DNA of 64,000 nucleotides. Origin: Delphinapterus leucas. Its lineage: Eukaryota; Chordata; Mammalia; Artiodactyla; Monodontidae. The translations under genes were made by a program, and so were the position numbers. Below are positions 57,485 to 64,000 of the stretch, in pieces. Under the pieces are notes generated by a model. It was not told the DNA's origin, did not search any database, and saw nothing but the letters and a program-made list of their open reading frames with translations. Each line of letters opens with the position of its first letter. The first letter of the stretch is position 1. The stretch spans positions 3,092,660 through 3,156,659 of the forward strand of contig NW_022098001.1 of NCBI RefSeq assembly GCF_002288925.2. The letters are read 5' to 3'.

Positions 57485-60400
57485 AAATACAATTTTTTAA
57501 CATGTTTGCTGGAGTATAATTGCTTTACAGTGTTGTTAGTTTCTGCTGTATAACAAAGTGAATCAGTTATATGCATACGTATATCCCCATATCCCCTCCC
57601 TCTTGCATCTTTTCTCTTTCTGACGTACTTCACTCTGTATGACGGACTCTAGGTCCATCTACCTCACTACAAATAACTCAATTTTGTTTATTTTTATGGC
57701 TGAGTAATATTCCATTGTATATATGTGCCACATCTTTATCCATTCATCTGTCAATGGACACAGGTTGCTTCCCTGTCCTGGCTATTGTAAATAGTGCTGC
57801 AATGAACATTGTGGTACATGAAACTTGTTGAATTACGGTTTTCTCAGGGTATATGCCCAGTAGTGGGACTGCTGTGTCATATGGTACTTCTATTTTTAGT
57901 TTTTAAAGGAACTTCCATACTGTTCTCCACGGTGGCTGTACAAATTTACATTCCCACCAACAGTGCAAGAGGGTTCCCTTTTCTCCACACCCTCTCCAGC
58001 ATTTATTGTTTGTAGATTTTTTGATGATGGCCATTCTGTCTGGTGTGAGGTGATACCTCATTGTAGTTTTGATTTGCATTTCTCTAATGATTAGTGATGT
58101 TGAGCATCCTTTCATGTGTTTTTTAGCAATCTGTATATCTTCTTTGGAGAAATGTCTATTTAGATCTTCTGCCCACTTTTGGATTGGGTTGTTTGTTTTT
58201 CTGATATTGAGCTGCTGAGCTGCTTGTATATTTTGGAGATTAATCCTTTGTCAGTTGCTTTGTTTGCAAATATTTTCTCCATTCTGCAGGTTGTCTTTTC
58301 ATCTTCTTTATGGTTTCCTTTGCTGTGCAAAAGCTTTTAAGTTTCACTAGGTCCCATTTGTTTTTTTTTTGTTTTTATTTCCATTTCTCTAGGAGGTGGG
58401 TCAAAAAGGGTCTTGCTGTGATTTATGCCATAGAGTGTTCTGCCTATGTTTTCCTCTAAGAGTTTTATAGTGTATGGCCTTACATTTAGGTCTTTAATCC
58501 ATTTTGAGTTTATTTTTGTGTATGGTGTTAGGAAGTGTTCTAATTTCGTTCTTTTACATATAGCTTTCCAGTTATCCCAGCACCACTTATTGAAGAGGCT
58601 GTCCTTTCTCCATTGTCTACTCTGGCCTCCTTTATCAAAGATAAGGTGACCATATGTGCATGGGTTTATCTCTCAGCTTTCTATCCTGTTCCATTGATTT
58701 ATATTTCTGTTTTTGTGCCAGTCCCATACTATCTTGATTACTGTAGCTTTGTAGTATAGTCTGAAGTCAGGGAGCCTGATTCCTCCAGCTCTGTTTTTCT
58801 TTCTCAAGATTGTTTTGGCTGTTCGGGGTCTTTTGTGTTTCCCTACAAATTGTGAATTTTTTTGTTCTAGTTCTGTGAAAAGTGCCATTGGTAGTTTGAT
58901 AGGGATTGCATTGAATCTGTAGATTGCTTTGGGTAGTAGAGTCAGTTTCACAATGTTGATTCTTCCAATCCAAGAACATGGTATATCTCTCCATCTGTTT
59001 GTATTATCTTTAATTTCTCTCATCAGTGTCTTATAGTTTTCTGCATATAGGTCTTTTGTCTCCTTAGGTTGGTTTATTCCTAGGTATTTTATTCTTTTTG
59101 TTGCAATGGTAAATGAGAGTGTTTCCTTAATTTCTCTTTCAGATTTTTCATCATTAGTGTATAGGAATGCAAGAGATTTCTGTGTATTAATTTCATATCC
59201 TGCTACTCTACCAAATTCATTGATTAGCTCTAGTAGTTTTCTGGTAGCATCTTTGGGATTCTCTATGTATAGTATCACGTCATCTGCAAACAGTGACAGC
59301 TTTACTTCTTTCCGATTTGGATTCCTTTTATTTCTTTTTCTTCAATGATTGCTGTGGCTATAACTTCCAAAACTATGTTGAATAATAGTGGAGAGAGTGG
59401 GAAACCTTGTCTTGTTCCTGTTGTTAGTGGAAATGGTTTCAGTTTTTCACCATTGAGAATGATATTGGCTGTGGATTTGTCATATATGGCCTTTATTATG
59501 TTGAGGTAGGTTCCCTCTATGCCTACTTTCTGGAGGGTTTTTATCATAAATGGGTGTTGAATTTTGTTGAAATATTTTTCTGCATCTATTGAGATTATCA
59601 TATGTTTTTTCTCCTTCAATTTCTTAATATAGTGTATCACATTGATTGATTTGCATATATTGAAGAATTCTTGCATTCCTGGAATAAATCCCACTTGATC
59701 ATGGTGTATGATCCTTTTAATGTGCTGTTGGATTCTGTTTGCTAGTATTTTGTTGAGGATTTTTGCATCTATGTTCATCAGTGATATTGGTCTTTAGTTT
59801 TCTTTTTATGTGACATCTTTGTCTGGTGTTGGTATCAGGATGATGGTGGCCTTGAAGAATGAATTTGGGGGTGTTCCTCCTTCTGCTGTATTTTGGAAGA
59901 GTTTGAGAAGGATAGGTGTTAGCTCTTCTCTAAATGTTTGATAGAATTAGCCTGTGAAGGCATCTGGTCCTGGACTTTTGATTGTTGGAAGATTTTGAAT
60001 CACAGTTTCAATTTCAGTGCTTGTGATTGGTCTGTTCATATTTTCTATTTCTTCCTGATTCAGTCTTGGAAAGTTGTGCATTTCTAAGAATTTGTCCATT
60101 TCTTCCAGGTTGTCCATTTTATTGGCACAGAGTTGCTTGTAGTAATCTCTCATGATCCTTTGTATTTCTGTAGTGTCAGTTGTTACTTCTCCTTTTTCAT
60201 TTCTAATTCTGTTGATTTGAGTCTTCTCCCTTCTTTTCTTGATGAGTCTGGCTAATGGTTTATCAATTTTGTTTATCTTCTCAAAGAACCAGCTTTTAGT
60301 TTCATTGATCTTTGCTATCGTTTCCTTCATTGCTTTTTCATTTATTTCTGATCTGATTTTTATGATTTCTTTCCTTCTGGTAACTTTGGGGTTTTTTTGT

Positions 60401-61200
60401 TGTTGTTCTTCTTTCTCTAATTGCTTGAGGTGTAAGGTTAAGTTGTTTATTTGAGATTTTTCTTGTTTCTTGATGTAGGGTTGTATTGCTGTATACTTCC
60501 CTCTTAGAACTGTTTTGGTGCATCCCATAAGTTTTGGGTCGTGTGTTTTCATTGTCATTTGTTTCTAGGTATTTTTTGATTTCCTCTTTGATTTCTTCAG
60601 TGATTCCTTGTTTATTTAGTAGCATATTGTTTAGCCTCCATGTGTTTGTATTTTTTACATTTTTATTCCTGTAATTGATATCTAGTCTCATAGCATTGTG
60701 GGTGGAAAAGATACTTGATACAATTTCAATTTTCTTAAATTTACCAAAGCTTGATTTGTGACCCAAGATATGGTCTATTCTGGAGAATGTTCCATGAGCA
60801 CTTGAGAAGAAAGTGTATTCTGTTGTTTTTGGATGGAATGTCCTATAAATATCCATTAAGTCCATCTTGTTTAATGTATCATTTAAAGCTTGTGTTTCCT
60901 TATTTATTTTCATTTTGGATGATCTGTCCATTGGTGAAAGTGGGGTGTTAAAGTCTCCTACTATGATTGTGTTACTGTCGATTTCCCCTTTAATGGCTGT
61001 TAGCATTTGCCTTACGTACTGAGGTGCCCCTATGTTGGGTGCATAAATATTGACAGTTGTTATATCTTCTTCTTGGATTGATCCCCTGATCATTATGTAG
61101 TGTCCTTCTTGTCTGTTGTAATAGTCTTTATTTTGGAGCCTATTTTGATTGATATGAGTATTGCTACTGCAGCTTTGTTTTGATTTCCCTGGTCCCATGA
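57485..61200 (-). mobile_element. 5'-truncated younger L1 with most of ORF2, antisense, inactive
   Basis: It spans the 3' end (57485) to within the endonuclease domain (about 61200), roughly 3.7 kb. Minus-strand frames show the endonuclease motifs GDFNT and SRIDHILG (861-base frame 61198-60338), a linker (60558-59947), and reverse transcriptase (59778-59302 and 59278-58673) with [19 protein letters not shown]-like [15 protein letters not shown] and FADD (59279-59290), then the C-terminal [16 protein letters not shown] region (58115-57903). Defects: the first catalytic aspartate of the reverse transcriptase is asparagine (codon 59566-59568), the endonuclease SDH motif reads STH, a short deletion at about 59301-59313 shifts the frame just before FADD, and about 280 bases of 3' UTR are lost near 57606. 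ORF1 and the 5' UTR are absent. Confidence 0.96.
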
Positions 61201-61431
61201 TCCCATACTTATATCATCTGTATGCCAATGTCACTTAAGTTTTATATCTCCAAACTGAACCAAATAGGCAATTAAACATATAAACTTGACATTCAAGAGG
61301 AGACGGCAATTTTATGTCTAAGAGTAGAGCCATTGAATACAGTCTTGTTGTACATTGCACAACACTAGGGGGGATATCATTCAAATAGATTATATTATGA
61401 ATGTCTTATATAACTCATTTAAATTATCTAA
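61201..61431. other. Low-copy spacer
   Basis: No repeat was recognised between the L1 above and the rearranged L1 below. Confidence 0.4.
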
Positions 61432-62058
61432 TTAACTATTTTGTATATAGTAGTGTGTATATGTTAATCCCAAACTCCTAATTTGTCCCTCCCCCCAGCA
61501 ACGTTTCCCCTTTGGTAACCATAAATTTGTTTTCAAAGTCTGTGAGTCTGTTTCTGTTTTATAAATAAGTTCATTGGTATCTTGTTCTTAGATTCCACAT
61601 ATAAGTGATATCATATGGTATTTGTCTTTCTCTTACTTCACTTAGTATGAGAATCTCTAGGTCCGTTCATGTTGCTACAAATGGCATTATTTCATTCTTT
61701 TCTATGGCTGAGGAATATTCCATTGTATATATGTACCACATCTTCTTTATCCATTCCTCTGTCGATGGACACATAGGTTGCTTCCATGCTTGGCTATTGT
61801 AAATAGTGCTTCAGTGAACATTGGGGTGCATGCATCTTTTTGAATTATGGTTTTCTCCAGATAATATATACACACTACTATATATAGGATAGATAATTAA
61901 CAAGGACCTACTGTATAGCACAGGAAACGCTACTCAGTATTCTGTAATAATCTATATGGAAAAAGAATGGATATATGTATATGCATAACTGAATCACTTT
62001 GCTGTACACCTGAAACTAACACGACATTGTAAATCAACTATACTCCAATATAAAATAA
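61432..62058 (+). mobile_element. Short L1 with 5' inversion, plus strand overall
   Basis: 61432-61860 is antisense L1 ('ttaatcccaaactcctaatttg', 'ctgaggaatattccattg', 'ttttgaattatggttttctcc'). At 61861 the orientation flips and 61861-62058 is sense L1 3' UTR ('gataattaacaaggacctactgtatagcacagg', 'actgaatcactttgctgtacacctgaaactaacacgacattgtaaatc') ending in an A-rich tail. The 19-base segment tatatagtagtgtgtatat at 61444-61462 recurs inverted at 61866-61884, so the two halves overlap slightly. This is the signature of twin priming. Confidence 0.92.
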
Positions 62059-62605
62059 AAAATTTATTTTTACATGTTTTTATTTTTCATTTATCTCATT
62101 AATACAAACTCTGAAAAAAGCAGGTTTAATTAAATAAATTCTAAGGTTTCTCCTTATACTAAACTTTTGGTAGCTTTCTGTTACACATTTATGGTCTCCT
62201 GTTCATTTTAAGCAAAACTGAAGTTAGTTTCTTTATTACTCAAGCTATAAATGAGTCATATGTTGTAGAACTTGCTTATGTAACCTATTGTAAAAGTTTT
62301 TAAAATGCTTATAGAATTATTTCCTAATGAAGATAGTAAGCAAAATTTGGAAAACCATTCCTCAGTCACTCCTAAAAATCAAACATATACTGGGATCATG
62401 TTAATACATTTAAAACTACATTTTGCTAACTGGAAGTGTAAGGAGTCAGTGAGCAACTTGAAGGCATATGGCAGATATGAAAAAGACACTCCCACTAAAG
62501 AGTAACTGTCATGAAACTAAAATGGTCTCAGATTCCCTGAAGCTGGTCTTGTAGGCAGCACATAGTTAATTGCACCTTATTTTTTTATCCATGCGGTGGC
62601 TGGAT
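62059..62605. other. Low-copy AT-rich DNA
   Basis: Nothing recognised. A 66-codon plus frame (62305-62505) has no known motif. Confidence 0.4.
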
Positions 62606-62619
62606 GGAAGCACGCTGTG

Positions 62620-64000
62620 CCTTTTGATGGTGATTTCAATTCATTTACACTTAGAGTAATTATTGATATGTAAGGGTTTATTAATGTCATCTTACTAGCC
62701 ACTTTCTGGCTGCTTTATAGTTCCATTATCCCTTTTTTTCTCTTTCTGCCTATCTTTGTGAACTGGTGACTTTTTGTGGTGGTATGCTCTGATTTCCTTT
62801 TTATCATTTGTGAATCTACTATAGATTCAGCTTTGTGGTTACCATGAGGCTTACATAAAACATCTTTTAGATAAAACAGTCCATTATAAGCTGATAGCTA
62901 TTTAACAGAATTATATATAAAAGCTCTACCCTTTTATTCCTCCCCTTTAATGTTTTTGATGTCACAGTTTTCCTCTTTTATATATTTGTTAACAACCTAT
63001 AGTAGCTATAGTTATTTTTAATATTCCTTTTCTTTAACCTTTATACTAAAATTAAGTCATTAACACACCATCATATTACAGAATTAGAGTTTTCTAATCT
63101 GACTGTATATTCACCCTTACCAGTGTTTTGTATATTTTCATATGCTTTCTTGTTACTAATTAGCATCTTTCATTTCAGCTTGAACTCCTTTCAGCATTTC
63201 TTCTAAGGAAGTCTATTGGTGATGAATTCCCTCAGCTTCTGTTTGTCTGAAAAAGTATATTTTTCCTTCACTTCTGAATAATAACTTTGCTAGATAGTTA
63301 TCTTGCTGGCAACTTTTTTCTTTCAACACTTTGAATATATCATTCCACTCTCTCCTGGTCTGTAAAGTTTCTACTATGTAACTTGCTAATAGCCTAATTG
63401 GGGTTCCTTTGTAGGTTACAATCTTTTTTTTTCTCTTGCTACTTTTCAGATTCTCTCTTTTTCTTTGATTTTTGACAGGTTAATATATCTTGGAGAAGTT
63501 TGTTTTGAATTGAGAAAATGGGGTGAACTGTTAGCTTTGTAAACTTGGATGTCCAAGTCTTTCCCCAGGTTTGAGATGTTCTCAGTTATTATATCTTTAA
63601 AATTTCTAACCCCTTCTCCCTCTTTTCTCCTTCTGGATCTCCAATAATTGTGATATTTGATTTTTTAAATGGTGTTTCATAGATCATGTAGGCTTTCTTT
63701 ACATTCTTTTTTCTTTGTTCTCCTCTGAGTTATTTCAGAGTTTCACTAACTCACTAATTCTATCTTCTGCTTGGTCTGTTCTGCTGGTGATGCTCTCTAC
63801 TGAAAGTTTTTTTTCCCCATTTCATTCATTGAATTCTTCTGCTCCAGAGTTTCTGCTTGGTTTTTATATGATTTCTACCTTTTTTGTTAAATTTTTCATT
63901 TTACTCATATATCTTTTGCCTGATTTTGTTGAATTGTCTTGTTTTATACCTCATTGAGTTTCCTCAAAACAGCTATTTTGAAATATTTATTAGGTAAATT
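62620..64000 (-). mobile_element. Ancient L1M, inter-ORF and ORF1 region, antisense, running off the window
   Basis: 'caattcatttacacttagagtaattattgatatg' through 'gtggttaccatgaggcttacataaaacatc', 'ttctaaggaagtctattggtgatgaattccctcagcttctg', and 'ctcccttttctccttctggatctcc' match antisense L1M sequence. They are paralogous to 56030-57360 in the other L1M, with clear but diverged collinearity. Its 3' part (ORF2) is missing on the left; the right end lies outside the window. Confidence 0.82.

Overview
The window looks like non-coding nuclear DNA of a placental mammal, most likely a cetacean (whale or dolphin). Six young copies of a short tRNA-derived SINE, with the 5' end reading 'ggcttccctggtggcgcagtgg', and two older, longer relatives match the CHR SINEs of the cetacean/hippo/ruminant clade. 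I saw no BovB LINE or ruminant-type Bov-tA SINE, which argues against a ruminant; a hippopotamus is not excluded. Deep mammalian relics (MIR, L2, MER5A, MLT1) fill in the background. I found no convincing protein-coding exon, tRNA, rRNA or other RNA gene, so the window is intergenic or lies in a long intron.

Layout. 1-560: fragment of a young L1 (antisense). 0.6-15.5 kb: AT-rich, low-copy DNA with a CA microsatellite, MIR and L2 relics and two young SINEs. One of these SINEs (3060-3380) contains a 100-N assembly gap that seems to be artificial. The minus strand from 10.2 to 12.6 kb holds broken reading frames that might be a fossil membrane glycoprotein; this is weak. 15.5-37 kb: L2 and MIR relics, an older SINE (20.4 kb), L1 3' ends (15.5, 26.0 and 29.4 kb) and long stretches with nothing recognised. 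36.6-43.6 kb: a dense patch of two ancient LTRs, a plus-strand L1M interrupted by an unassigned repeat, a MER5A DNA transposon with terminal inverted repeats, an L1M hit by a SINE, two further SINEs and a 0.9-kb L1 3' end. 43.6-50.3 kb: an L1M 3' end, L2, MIR and low-copy DNA.

50.3-64.0 kb: an almost continuous LINE cluster, nearly all antisense to the given strand. In order it holds a HAL1-like or L1M element; a long (about 5 kb) L1M with ORF1, ORF2 and 3' UTR parts, split by a young SINE; a 3.7-kb 5'-truncated younger L1 with recognisable endonuclease and reverse transcriptase domains but inactivating changes; a short L1 with an internal inversion; and the 5' half of another L1M running off the end.

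No gene system works together here. The biology is that of retrotransposition: nested insertions, target-site duplications, twin-priming inversions, 5' truncation and decay. Family names are by recognition of sequence, not by a database search; subfamily assignments and edges of old repeats are approximate.
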